A DNA stretch of 64,000 bases from Calothrix sp. PCC 7103 (GTDB taxonomy: Bacteria; Cyanobacteriota; Cyanobacteriia; Cyanobacteriales; Nostocaceae). The notes beneath the pieces are model-generated. The model had not been told where the DNA came from and searched no databases. It saw only the letters and a list, made by a program, of their open reading frames with translations. Positions 17,465 to 27,500 of the stretch are shown here, in pieces. Location of the stretch: the NCBI RefSeq assembly GCF_000331305.1, contig NZ_KB217483.1:1158356-1222355 (forward strand). The letters are read 5' to 3'. Position 1 is the stretch's first letter, and the number at the start of each line of letters is the position of its first letter. The position numbers and the translations under genes are program-made.

Positions 17465-17590
17465 AAAAAATTAATATACTGATATCTAAAAAATACTTAA
17501 AATTAAGTAAAAATACTGTTATAAGACAGGCGCCTTTATGTCCCAGATCAATAAAGCACAACCGTAAGAAACTAAGTAATAAATTATTTT

Positions 17591-17848
17591 TTATTTCTCT
17601 ATCAGTTCAATCAACTCGGATAAATCACAGGCGCCGTAGTTATCTTTACTCAATTTGTTTATAGCATCAATGATTTGTCCTAGCATTATCCCACCAATTT
17701 CTGGTAGCACATCTTGAGTTTTCAAGCGAGACACAGTTGTTTGGTGGATGCCCAGTTCATCCGCCAACGCTTTATTCGTTATTTTACGACGCGCCATTAC
17801 TTCACGTAATTTCCACCGTACACTTGTCGCACTTAATACAACACTCAT
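17591..17848 (-). CDS. XRE/Cro-type helix-turn-helix regulator
   Basis: 85 residues with a single HTH: KALADELGIHQTTVSRLKT at about 26-44 holds the recognition helix. The helix arrangement fits the small Cro/C1-type HTH_26 family often found on plasmids. The C-terminal half is a short acidic helix (LSELIELIEK). It probably acts as a repressor of a neighbouring promoter. The divergent gene at 18073 and the AT-rich intergenic region (17850-18070) are the likely target. Confidence 0.75.
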   Translation of the reverse strand: MSVVLSATSVRWKLREVMARRKITNKALADELGIHQTTVSRLKTQDVLPEIGGIMLGQIIDAINKLSKDNYGACDLSELIELIEK

Positions 17849-18072
17849 TTCCTAAAACATAATACAACTTATTTTTCTAGCATAGCGTGAGTGCCTGCGT
17901 GGAAAGCATAACAATAACAAAATCAAAATTATATAGCACTTAAAGCTATATATGTAGCGTTAAATGCTATAATAAATTATATAAAAAGTATTTGTACCAA
18001 TTTATAGATTTAGCTCTCTTAGTTTGCACCCATTGAAAAGCAAAACCCTTTATACACTGTGATTCCAGCAAT

Positions 18073-18396
18073 ATGAGTAAGCAAAAATCCCCTCCGGCGC
18101 CACACTCAGTTGAGCAAATCTTGCAGTTTGCTGCACAACTACCTTTAGGTGAGATTGAGGAATTATCGTTTGCCTTGTCCGCGTTGGTGGAAGCAGTAGA
18201 TGGCGAACACCCGGACAATCAAGCATCAAAACCAAGAAGCGGCGCCCGTGGTGGTTCGCGTATTGAATGGAAGATTATTAATGGCTATGGACCATACCCT
18301 TATTTACGCTTCCGTCGTGATGGTAAGCATCGCAGCTACTATCTAAAAGAACTAGCGGTTGACAGAAGAACAAGTAATAGCGCTTTATTGAATTAA
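18073..18396 (+). CDS. Small hypothetical protein, DUF6788-like
   Basis: 107 residues. An acidic N-terminal helical part (VEQILQFAAQLPLGEIEEL) is followed by a Gly/Arg linker (SGARGGSRIEWK). The C-terminal segment GYGPYPYLRFRRDGKHRSYYL resembles the GPYxYLRY...GKxRSxYL pattern of DUF6788-type proteins common on cyanobacterial plasmids. Its function is unknown. It starts an apparent cluster with the two downstream genes. Confidence 0.55.
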   Translation: MSKQKSPPAPHSVEQILQFAAQLPLGEIEELSFALSALVEAVDGEHPDNQASKPRSGARGGSRIEWKIINGYGPYPYLRFRRDGKHRSYYLKELAVDRRTSNSALLN

Positions 18397-18419
18397 ATTT
18401 GAACTACGGGGGTTGAGAG

Positions 18420-18770
18420 TTGATAGTTATAATTAGGGAACGCGCGACCTTGGAACAGGTTGAGCAGATGCTGGAAACATTGAGAGTTTATATCAAGGTA
18501 GTAGTTGACATCGAACGTGGCATATTAGCAGGAGGAGGTGAGAAACACGCTTGGTGCGAAGCTTTATTGCTAGAGGACGGTAGTAAGCAGCGAGACCTTT
18601 GGGGCGCCAATTGGACACCATTCAACCAATCGATTGATTACGAATCGATTATCAATATTCGTCCAAGTCAAAACAATCGCTCGATGATAATTCAAGACTC
18701 TACTATAAAAGAACGTGTAAAACGAATTACAGAGGAGTTAATCGGTGGATACCAAATCGACTTTAGATGA
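18420..18770 (+). CDS. DUF5674 family protein
   Basis: 116 residues from a TTG start preceded by GGGGG. The segments IIRERATLEQVEQMLE, VVDIERGILAGGGEKHAWCE, LLEDGSKQRDLWGANW and INIRPSQNNRSM are the diagnostic blocks of DUF5674. The function of the family is unknown. The 3' end overlaps the next gene by 26 bases, which indicates coupled expression. Small overlapping pairs on plasmids are often toxin-antitoxin modules, but nothing here proves that. Confidence 0.75.
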   Translation: MIVIIRERATLEQVEQMLETLRVYIKVVVDIERGILAGGGEKHAWCEALLLEDGSKQRDLWGANWTPFNQSIDYESIINIRPSQNNRSMIIQDSTIKERVKRITEELIGGYQIDFR

Positions 18771-19107
18771 AAAAAAAGTAAGCTTTCAAAGCGAGGATAT
18801 TCCCCATCGCTTAGGGCATATAGCTTCAAACTTAGCGCGCGTTCGTTCGTTTTGTAATAGTGCGTTCAAAAAAGGTGTAGAAGTAGTGATAGATGAAACG
18901 GAGTGGTTTATAGAGTGGGTAGCAGCAGAAATTGAACCAGAACAAGCGGAAGAACTAGTTAACATTCAAGTTCAACTCGCGCGCTGGCAAATGAATTTAG
19001 ATAATATTTTATCTTCGGAACTTCGTCGAACAGAGACAGCCCAAATTGCGGAAACTTACTCACAGAGAGTATTAAATATGTCAGGTTTGCTGGATTCAGT
19101 AGCGTGA
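18745..19107 (+). CDS. Small acidic helical protein overlapping DUF5674
   Basis: 120 residues from a GTG inside the DUF5674 gene. Almost all helical by composition, acidic, with WFIEWVAAEIEPEQAEELV in the middle. No family recognised. The overlap suggests it works with the DUF5674 protein. Its coding region is the last clear gene before the compositional boundary at about 19.25 kb. Confidence 0.55.
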   Translation: MDTKSTLDEKKVSFQSEDIPHRLGHIASNLARVRSFCNSAFKKGVEVVIDETEWFIEWVAAEIEPEQAEELVNIQVQLARWQMNLDNILSSELRRTETAQIAETYSQRVLNMSGLLDSVA

Positions 19108-19205
19108 TTACAATATACGGCGCCATATAGCTGTATTTACAATGTTAAGAAAAATCGCATGTAGGCTTAAAGAAATGTAGTGAGCAGTTCAGAGGTTTGT
19201 ATCCG

Positions 19206-19346
19206 ATGAATGAAGCAAACGCTATGGAGATAACAAAAAAATATGGCGCCGAATGGGGAGTAGAGTGGCAATGCGTCACATCAACACAGAAAATTCGCTC
19301 GCTTATTGTTTTTTGCTGTTTCCACGTTCCACTACTTAGAGTGTAG
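19206..19346 (+). CDS. Possible small or truncated gene at the block boundary
   Basis: 46 codons from ATG 19206. The first 25 residues (MNEANAMEITKKYGAEWGVE) look coding and include a GGCGCC site at 19245-19250. The rest looks non-coding and runs into the 3' end of the convergent gene at 19336. It may be the 5' stub of a gene cut when the CHAT block was inserted. Confidence 0.25.
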   Translation: MNEANAMEITKKYGAEWGVEWQCVTSTQKIRSLIVFCCFHVPLLRV

Positions 19347-20883
19347 GTGGAGATTTTGAATTTTGAGATACTGGCGAGCTTGTAGAGTCTGTAGGAGCTA
19401 AAGTATTAGTTAATGAGCTTTCTGGAGGTAGCTTACTGTCAAGATGTCGTTTAAAGTAATGCCAAGCTTGCCACCCAAGAAAAGCACCCAATGTTAAACT
19501 AACACTAAAGGAAATCAAGAAAGGGTGAGGAGGAAGAATGAAATGTTCTTTATTAGGCAATACCCATTTTTCCTCTTTAATTAAAGGAAAAGTTTGAGAG
19601 AATATACCTGCTACACCAGTACCTACACCAATACCAACACCAAGCGCTTGAATAGTATTTTGTAATTTAGCATCACGTAATTTATCCTTTTCCTCTTTTT
19701 GACGAAGACTATCGGCTTGTTCTATGCTCACCCGTCCCTGGATAGCTGTCATTGCCTTTTCGAGCAAAGCGATGCCATGTTGAGAATAGCCTAAATCGGC
19801 TTGAATTTGTTCAATAAAAAGGCGGCAATCTTCATCAGCAAATTTAGACAGAAAGCTAATGTCTTCAGATGGTAGCTGGCTTTGAATATCTCTAATTTCT
19901 CGCCTATAGTTTTGAGCGTTAATTTCGATTGTCAGGCGATATTGGTCTAGTTCGCAAATTAATTGTGAGTATGATAAATATTTTTGTGGTATGTCTTTAA
20001 GGTAATGTTTAAATTGTTGTAATTCTGCTTCATCCAAAGTTTTATCAACAGGTATTTTTAGAAAAATATCATTAATATATTTTTCTATCTCTTGATAATT
20101 TTGTCGAATTGCCTGATAAACCTTACGGCTGCAATGATAGGCTGAGACTGTTTTATTTGAAAAATGAAATAAATTAACAAAGGTATTATAGTTTTCAACA
20201 AACATTTCGCTGGTGTTTGATTCGCAATATACCCAAACCAATACATGGCAGTAATCTTTTTGTTGAGTGGGAACGCCATATTCAAATATGGGACTGCCGA
20301 ATAACTGGCCTTCTTGATTAAAGCCTATGTCAGGATAATTATTTGGTATAAATTCTTTTAAACAATTATTTGCTAACTCCCTTAATTGTTGACGATTTTG
20401 AGGTAATTTCCAAGGCAACCATTGTTTATCTGGTGTGTACCAAACAGTCAAAAGTATAGTTTGACCGAGGGAAGCACCTATTTCATTAGGCATTAAACAC
20501 CCAGAAGGGTTGAGAAGCTTTAAAAAATTTAACTCTATGGGGCTTGTCTTCTTCTGGTTTTCATCAAATTCAGGGCGACGCAGGTTTAAAGTCAGGACAT
20601 ATGTATCATGAATACGAAGGGGAGTAGCAAATCCAGTAATTGATAATTGTGTACTATTTTGGTAAACTGTATTCTCAAATCGGAGAGATACATCATCGTC
20701 TATTTTATCTTTCAGCAAGTCAACTCGATATCCTTCGTATTCTTCTACCTCTAGTAGTTTGGTGACACCAAATTTTTGAGACAGAAGGTAATTGCATTTG
20801 TCCCAAAGTAAATTAGGTTGATTGCTGTCTCTCAGATGAAAGCAAAATAAATGGACATTGGGAGCATAAATTTTGGCAGACAT
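19336..20883 (-). CDS. 515-residue C-terminally membrane-anchored protein of the CHAT block
   Basis: No known family. Residues 1-390 are soluble, with a beta-rich first part (IYAPNVHLFCFHLRD; YVLTLNLRRPEF) and a helical second part. Two hydrophobic segments follow: IQALGVGIGVGTGVAGIFSQ (about 415-435) and PFLISFSVSLTLGAFLGWQA (about 455-475). The tail is Pro/Ser/Thr-rich. It is the last gene of a minus-strand series with three TPR-CHAT proteases and a 111-residue gene, from which it is separated by only 20 bases. The series makes it a candidate substrate or effector that a CHAT protease could release from the membrane (inference only). Confidence 0.65.
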   Translation of the reverse strand: MSAKIYAPNVHLFCFHLRDSNQPNLLWDKCNYLLSQKFGVTKLLEVEEYEGYRVDLLKDKIDDDVSLRFENTVYQNSTQLSITGFATPLRIHDTYVLTLNLRRPEFDENQKKTSPIELNFLKLLNPSGCLMPNEIGASLGQTILLTVWYTPDKQWLPWKLPQNRQQLRELANNCLKEFIPNNYPDIGFNQEGQLFGSPIFEYGVPTQQKDYCHVLVWVYCESNTSEMFVENYNTFVNLFHFSNKTVSAYHCSRKVYQAIRQNYQEIEKYINDIFLKIPVDKTLDEAELQQFKHYLKDIPQKYLSYSQLICELDQYRLTIEINAQNYRREIRDIQSQLPSEDISFLSKFADEDCRLFIEQIQADLGYSQHGIALLEKAMTAIQGRVSIEQADSLRQKEEKDKLRDAKLQNTIQALGVGIGVGTGVAGIFSQTFPLIKEEKWVLPNKEHFILPPHPFLISFSVSLTLGAFLGWQAWHYFKRHLDSKLPPESSLTNTLAPTDSTSSPVSQNSKSPPTL

Positions 20884-20903
20884 TTTTTTGTGGGCTTTGG
20901 TAG

Positions 20904-21239
20904 CTATTGTTTATTTTGACTCTGGTTTTGCTGTTCGAGTATATCTTTTACCTGCTGGCTCAATTCTTGGAAGAAGTTAGTAGTGCGTTTTGAATCTTTG
21001 GGCTCGGAGGGTTTGACCTTTTTTACTTCTGCGCGATCGCTCCCTAAGTTTCTCAGTGCGTCACGGATAGCTCGTCGTGCTTTACACCATTCTCTAAGAA
21101 TCTGGTCAGCGTTTTCTGAAGGGTCGTTCTTCAAGGGTGCTAGAGTTTGCAGCAAGTCTTGGAGGTCACCAGTAGAAAACAGGTCGGGTTTTGTTTCGAG
21201 GAGAACAGGAAGATTTTGGAGTAATGGATCAGAGGTCAT
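20904..21239 (-). CDS. Small hypothetical protein between CHAT and membrane gene
   Basis: 111 residues. The N-terminal segment PLLQNLPVLLETKPDLFSTGDLQDLLQTL is helical, with a short disordered basic linker (VKKVKPSEPKDSK) and a C-terminal amphipathic helix (FFQELSQQVKDILEQQNQ). No family recognised. An exact HIP1 octamer lies inside (21033-21040). It is placed between the third CHAT gene (83 bases) and the membrane gene (20 bases), so it is probably a component of the same operon. Confidence 0.6.
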   Translation of the reverse strand: MTSDPLLQNLPVLLETKPDLFSTGDLQDLLQTLAPLKNDPSENADQILREWCKARRAIRDALRNLGSDRAEVKKVKPSEPKDSKRTTNFFQELSQQVKDILEQQNQSQNKQ

Positions 21240-21322
21240 AGGATTTTCTATTTTAAGATGTTGTGTTAAAGATTAACCACCGATACTTGTTGTGATTGTA
21301 CAAAAATCTACAGCATAGAGAT

Positions 21323-24247
21323 TTATTGCCCAGTTGCACAAAAAGCTGCCCACCAATAGGGGTTTTGGAATGGTTGTTCATTGGAGTCAAACCAGTTTAG
21401 GCTTTCCTCAATATTTTTAGCTTGTTCTGGTACTAATTTTAACTTACTTGCCCATTCTTTGAATTCGGCTGTAGTCGTATCTCGCAGCCATATTTGTGCT
21501 TTTTGGAGTTCGACTGCTACTGAAAAATCTCCATTATCAGCCATAGCAGCTTTAATATTTTGCGAAAATTTAATCATCAAAAACGCAGTGGAGAAATCAT
21601 TTACTGTCCACAAACTACTCACCACACAGGTACTACCTGCATAGATAAATCCACTAGGTAAACTGATATATTCATCACTGGTATTTGTGAAGTCAACTAA
21701 GCCTGTTTCGCAAGCAGAGAGGACGACAATACGGCAATTATCTAGCTGAAAATCTCGTTCAAATAAATTACTCAAGGTAAGGCATTTACTTAAATCTAAG
21801 TTATTATTTTCATCCACACTTTCTGCTAGCTTCAAGCAAGAATCTAGAGGAGAGTTAAAGTTAAATGAACCGTGACAAGAAAAATATATAAAATTCGCAT
21901 CTTTTAGCTTTGGTATTTGTTCGAGTAGTGCGTCTTTGGTAGCTTGTTTGTAAGGTAATACCTGATGGGAGGGAAAAAGATTTAAAATGCTTTCTACTTC
22001 CAAGTCTGTATAAACAAGGTCTTCGGTTGGGTTTTGGATGGCAAAGATTGATGCACAATTCGGACGTTTTCGCTTTTGTACTTGTTGCAAAAGTTGACAA
22101 CTGGGTATATAACCTACACCGTTGGAGAATTTTTCGCACAACAATTCACCATTAGCCAAGGGGAGTACATGGAGAGGCAATAGGTGTAAATAGCGATGGG
22201 GAATAAGGATAAGACGCGAGCAATTTTTTGGTATTAATTTGAGGATATCTTCTATTTGTAAGATTTCTGCAAGGTAACTGAGGCGAGAGGTAAGAGTATT
22301 TATCCACTCTATTTTGTTGTTGTAATGTGTGTTTAGATACTCATTATTCCAATCAATCAAAGCATCCAACTTCTTACTTGATTGAGATGTGTTTAGTCGT
22401 TGGAGACTTTTACAAGTAATAATAAAAGTCTCCAAAGCTGTACTGGTAACATACCACTCGATAATAACAGTTTTTGCGTCTAAATTTGCTTGAAACTGCT
22501 CCAAATTAAAGCCATAACCAACTGATAAATATCTGTCTTGCAATTCATTTTGCTGCTGTCGCAATTTTTGGAGATGTTGGGCTAAGGTTTTGGGGTTTTC
22601 AACTATGCCATTTTGCAGTTGATATTGTCCTGCGGCTATTTCGTCTCGCAGTTGTTCTAATTGCGCGAACACATCTGGTGGGAAAATGGTTTTAGAGTCA
22701 CGCTTGAGGATAAGTTCAGCTAAGTTACGAGTTTTGCTGAGTTCGGCGTATTCTACAGCTTCAGTTGGGTTGTCAAGAGTTAAGCATACTTCTACCATAG
22801 TTTGGTAGCATTTATTCCATTCTTCAGCTAGCTTTTGCTTGTCTTGTTCACTGCCAGAACCAGAAAGAATTTCGCTACGTAGGGATTCTAAGGTATCAAT
22901 AGCAGTTGCAAAAGTGGTATAAGCATCAGGAAACTGTTGAGCATCTTTGTAGGCGAAGCCAAGGTTGCTTTTAGTTTCTAAATACTTCCTGGGGAAGACT
23001 TGGTGTGTGTATACCTCTAAGGCAGCAGAAAAATAATAGATTGCCGTATTTAAGTTCTCTGTTAGTTTCCCTCGAATACGTTCACAGTAGGCAACGCCAA
23101 GATTGTTTTGGGTTTCTGCCCATTTTTCAGGTAATGCTTCGCGGGTGCGTTCTTCCAAGGCCGCCAAGTAATACACTATAGCCTGTTCCAAATTTTCTGC
23201 CTGTTCACCCAGAATACGGAAAAAATATATATTGCCCAAATTGTTCTGAATCATAGCCCAGTCTTGGGGAAATTTTTCGCGACTGTATTCTTCCAAGGCC
23301 GCCAAGTAATACACTATAGCCTGTTCCAAATTTTCTGCCTGTTCACCCAGAATACGATTGCGATAAGCAATAGCCAAATTATTTTGGGTTTCTGCCCATT
23401 TTTCGGGTAAGGCTTCGCGGTTTCGTTCTTTCAAAGCATTTGAGAAATAGCCTATTGCCGCTTCCAAATTCTCTGCCCGTTTACCTCGGATACGAAAAAG
23501 ATAGGCATTGCCCAGGTTGTTTTGGATTTGTGCCCACTGTTCGGGAAAATCTTTGCGACTATATTCCTGCAAGCCTGCTAAGTAACACCTGATAGCTGCC
23601 TCCAAATTTTCTGCTCGTTCACCCATAATGCGGTTACAGTAAGCGTTGCCTAGACTAACTTGAGTCCTTGCCCAGTCTTGGGGAAAAGCTTCACGGCTAT
23701 ATTCTCCTAAAGCAGCCAAGTAACACCTGATAGCCGTTTCCAAATTCTCTGCTTGATTCCCCTTTATACGTTTACGATAGGCATTACCTAGACTAACTTG
23801 GGTCATAGCCCAATCTTGAGGAAAGGCTTGTTGAGAAAAGACTGTAGCAGCAGCTTCGTAACCTATAATGGCAATTTCTAGATTGCTCACTTGATCGCCT
23901 AATGGAAATTCTTGGAGCAAGTCACTGAAATTAATAATAGATGCAGCAAAGCCCTGCGCCAGTTCTAACTCCATCTTTGACAAACAAGTTTTTGTCCACA
24001 TTTGCAAAATTTGAGCAAAGTTATCATCCAATTTGTCCAGGTTTGCTCTTAGTAAAAGACTCACTACTTCGGGATCACCATCACTATCTACGGTTGCCTT
24101 CAACACCTCAATAAAGAAAGTAAGTTTTTCTTCAGGGGATGCAACTGATAATACTTTATCTTTGCTAGATGTACTCTTCGTTCTTGATAAACCCAGAGCC
24201 TTATCTAGCTTTTGAGCTACACGAATTAAAAAATTTAATAAGCTCAT
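21323..24247 (-). CDS. TPR-CHAT caspase-like protease (third of three)
   Basis: 974 residues. An N-terminal helical cap is followed by about eight 46-residue TPR-like repeats of the type NLEAAIRCYLAAL...WAxxQNNLGNAY. A linker helical region with ELSKTRNLAELILKR leads to the C-terminal CHAT protease domain. The catalytic dyad is visible: His in FIYFSCHGSF (about residue 791) and Cys in VVLSACETGL (about 845), followed by PSGFIYAGSTCVVSSLW. CHAT proteases of this kind are activated through their TPR sensor and cleave a partner protein. Two adjacent TPR units are identical over 68 bases. It shares layout and about 40-50% obvious motif identity with the two upstream CHAT genes. Confidence 0.88.
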   Translation of the reverse strand: MSLLNFLIRVAQKLDKALGLSRTKSTSSKDKVLSVASPEEKLTFFIEVLKATVDSDGDPEVVSLLLRANLDKLDDNFAQILQMWTKTCLSKMELELAQGFAASIINFSDLLQEFPLGDQVSNLEIAIIGYEAAATVFSQQAFPQDWAMTQVSLGNAYRKRIKGNQAENLETAIRCYLAALGEYSREAFPQDWARTQVSLGNAYCNRIMGERAENLEAAIRCYLAGLQEYSRKDFPEQWAQIQNNLGNAYLFRIRGKRAENLEAAIGYFSNALKERNREALPEKWAETQNNLAIAYRNRILGEQAENLEQAIVYYLAALEEYSREKFPQDWAMIQNNLGNIYFFRILGEQAENLEQAIVYYLAALEERTREALPEKWAETQNNLGVAYCERIRGKLTENLNTAIYYFSAALEVYTHQVFPRKYLETKSNLGFAYKDAQQFPDAYTTFATAIDTLESLRSEILSGSGSEQDKQKLAEEWNKCYQTMVEVCLTLDNPTEAVEYAELSKTRNLAELILKRDSKTIFPPDVFAQLEQLRDEIAAGQYQLQNGIVENPKTLAQHLQKLRQQQNELQDRYLSVGYGFNLEQFQANLDAKTVIIEWYVTSTALETFIITCKSLQRLNTSQSSKKLDALIDWNNEYLNTHYNNKIEWINTLTSRLSYLAEILQIEDILKLIPKNCSRLILIPHRYLHLLPLHVLPLANGELLCEKFSNGVGYIPSCQLLQQVQKRKRPNCASIFAIQNPTEDLVYTDLEVESILNLFPSHQVLPYKQATKDALLEQIPKLKDANFIYFSCHGSFNFNSPLDSCLKLAESVDENNNLDLSKCLTLSNLFERDFQLDNCRIVVLSACETGLVDFTNTSDEYISLPSGFIYAGSTCVVSSLWTVNDFSTAFLMIKFSQNIKAAMADNGDFSVAVELQKAQIWLRDTTTAEFKEWASKLKLVPEQAKNIEESLNWFDSNEQPFQNPYWWAAFCATGQ
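23151..23356 (-). repeat. Two identical 68-base segments in adjacent TPR units
   Basis: The segment at 23151-23218 recurs without change at 23289-23356, offset 138 bases (46 codons), inside the TPR array of the CHAT gene. Other units in the array have diverged, so this is a recent duplication or gene conversion. Confidence 0.8.
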
Positions 24248-24502
24248 TGTGCTTCCTCATTACATCAAGTAGCTCTTTATTTACTGCTAAAATAGCCGAT
24301 TCTTACTCACTGGGACACCTTGGCAGGGCTTGTATTAATGATTATAGATAGGCTTGATGGTTCTATTTGTTCATGGGTACAGGCTATTATAGGCTGGCAC
24401 ACTTGTTATGAAGTTATTCAAAAGCTATGCCCGCTATTTCGTAAAAATACTTAGAAAATTTGTTTCCCAACTAATTCCCTTCAGATTCAAACAAGTCAAA
24501 CC

Positions 24503-27500
24503 CTAACACCCCACTGCACAAAAAGCTGCCCAATACTGTGGTTTAGTAAAGGGTTGTTCCTCAGCATCAAACCAATCAAGTGACTCTGTAATTTCCTGCT
24601 TCAATTCCTTAGCCAAAGGTAATTTTTGACTCCACGCTAGTAACTGTGACTGTGTACTATCACACAACCAGGTTTGGGCAGTATTTAGTGCGCGAGCAAC
24701 TGTTGAACCAGCTTTTAAATTCTCATAAAATCTAATGATTAATAGTGCTGTAGAGATGTCGTCCACTTTCCAGAGAGAACTGACAACGTTGGGACTACCT
24801 GCGTAAATAAAGCCACTAGGTAAACCAATATACTCATCACTAATGTTTTCCAGGTCGATTAATCCTGTTTCACAAGCGGATAAGGTGACGAGAAAACAGC
24901 GATCTAAGTTGAGGGCAAAGATATTATCTAAAGTCAGACACTGGTTCAAGTCGAGTACATTGCCATTTGGCAAGCTGAGATGGTGTGCTAAATTTGCTTC
25001 TGTAGATGCATTACTAACATTCGCACCAGCTAGGATTAGGGCTGAGTCGCGAGGTTGAGCGGTATTAAAGTAGCCGTGACAGCTAAAATGGGCGCAGTGG
25101 ATGGTATTTAAGTCAACTTCATCGAGCGCTTTTCTAGTTGCTGTTTTCTGTTTCAGGACATTAGTGGTGTCGAAATAGCTGGCTATAGCTTCGACTTCTA
25201 TATCTGTGTAGTTAAGGTCGCTCGTGGGGTTTTGAATAGCGAAGAGGTGAGTAAATTCGCTGCGTTGTCGGGTTTGGGCTAGTTGCTGCAATTGACAGCT
25301 AGGAATATAGCCAACTCCTTGAGAAAATCGGTCGAAGAGGAGAGTATCGCTAGCGAGTGGTAATGCATGAAGTGGGAAAAGATGCAAATAACGATGGGGT
25401 ATAAAAATTAAGCGATCGCACTCCTCTGGTATTTGCGTGATAATTTCACCAAAATGCAAAATCTTCGCCAAAAAATAGAGGTGAGTTTTCAGACGGCGCT
25501 GCCACTGGGATTTTTTACTACGGTATTTTCTTAAGTAGGCATTTGCCCATTTCAAGAATTTAGCCAAATTTAGCTTGTCGGTCGGTAATACGATAGGTTG
25601 CAGATTTTGGCGTGTGATGATAAAAACGAGCAACTTGTTGGTTGTAATGAAAAATTCCACAATCGCAGTGCGTTCATCCAAGCTTAATCGGAATTGGTCA
25701 AAATTGAAGCCATGACCGATGGGCAAATACTTATCCTGTAATTCATTACGCCGTTTTCGCAAACGTTCTAGATTTTGCGCTAAAATTGTTGGGCGATCGG
25801 CAGTAGCAGCTTGAAGTTTGTTTTGACTGCTAGCAATTTCATCTCGAAGTTGTTCTAGCTGTTTGACAACTTCTGGGGGGAAGATGGTTTTATATTCACG
25901 GTTAAGGATTAGTTCGACTAAATTGCGAGTTTTGCTACGTTCCACATATTCAATTGCCTGACGGTAATCGCCCAACTCCAAACACACTTCCACCATCCTT
26001 TGATAGAGCATATTCCACCGTTCAGCAAGCTTTTGCTTGTCTTCAATTTTACCAGAACCAGACGTAATTTCACCACGTAGGGATTCTACAGTATCAATAG
26101 CTGCCTGAAAAGCAGTGTAAGCAGATGCGAACTGTCGGGCATCCAGGTAGGCAATACCTAAATTATTTTGAGTGATTGCGTAGTCTTGTGGGTTAGTTTC
26201 GGGTGTATAAACCTTTAACGCTGCTTGATGACAGCGAATGGCTGATGCTGAATTTTCCGATCTGTTTCCCCAAATACGCAAATTGTAAGTGACACCTAGG
26301 CTACTTAGAGTATCTGCCCAGGCTTCTGGGAAAGCTTCGCAGGTGTATACCGACAATGCTGCTAAGTAATACTGGATCGCCGCATCTAAATTATCTGCTT
26401 TCTCCCCTTGAATGCGATCTAGGTAAATATTACCCAAGTTACATTGAGTCTCAGCCCATCGTTCAGGAAAAGCCTTGCGAGTCCTAACTTCTAGCGCCGA
26501 CAGCAAATAGCGAATTGCAATTTCAAAGTTTTCTCCCGTCTCTTCCTGATTGTAGTCATAGTAGAGACAGCCTAAATTGTTTTGTAAGATTGCCCACTGT
26601 TCTGGAAAAGCTTCGCGGGTGTATACCGACAATGCTGCTGAGTAACACTCAATAGCTAACTGCAAATTTTCTTCTCGCTTTCCCCTCAGACGGCGATCGT
26701 AAACACCGCCTAAATTCATTTGTGCGATCGCCCACAGTTCTGGAGAATCATCGCGGGTGTAAACCTTTAATGCTGCTGAGTAATATTGAATTGCTGCTTC
26801 TAGATTTTCTGCTGTCTCTCCCAAAATACGGTTTCGGTAAGCAACTCCCAGATTATTTTGAATTTGCGCCCACTGCTCGGAGAAATCCTTAGAATTGTAA
26901 ACCTCTAAAGCAGCCAAATAACAACGAATTGCAGCTTCTTCATTTTCCGCTCTTTCTCCGCGAACACGCTGAAAATAAACAGCACCCAAGTTAATTTGAA
27001 TCTCAGCCCATCGTTTGGGGAAAGTCTCTGGGGTAGTTACTTCCAAAGCAGCGAAGTAATATTTAATAGCAGTTTCTAGGTTTTCTGATTTGTCCCCGTG
27101 AATACGTTCGGAGTAAACATTGCCTAAATTCTTTTGGATGATACCCCATTTTTCCGCAGAGTTAGTGCGGGTGTATACTTCTAACACTGACAAATAACAG
27201 CGAATAGCTATTTCTATGTTTTCAGCCTTATCTCCTTTGATGCGATCGCAGTAGATATTGCCCAAATGAACTTGAATAATTGCCCATTCTTCTGGGAAAG
27301 CAGTACAGGTAGCAACTGTGGTAACAATTTCATAGCCAGCTATCGCAATTTCGAGAATATGCTCCCGATTGTCTAATGGCAATTCCTGGATCAGGTTACT
27401 AAAATCGTTAATTGCTGACACCAGTCCCTGTGCTATTTTTATATCCGCTTTTGCTAAAGCAGCCTTTGCCCAGTTTTGCATCACATCAACGAAGCGATCG

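Larger units (their letters stand above)
16750..17590. other. Gene-free 0.84 kb stretch with mobile and hairpin repeats
   Basis: No convincing gene. It contains two GGCGCC sites near 16805 and 16867, the MITE-like element at 17011-17196, and the paired hairpins at 17309-17464. Short open frames inside (for example 17001-17183 on the minus strand) fall within the element and have no gene-like features. Confidence 0.6.
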
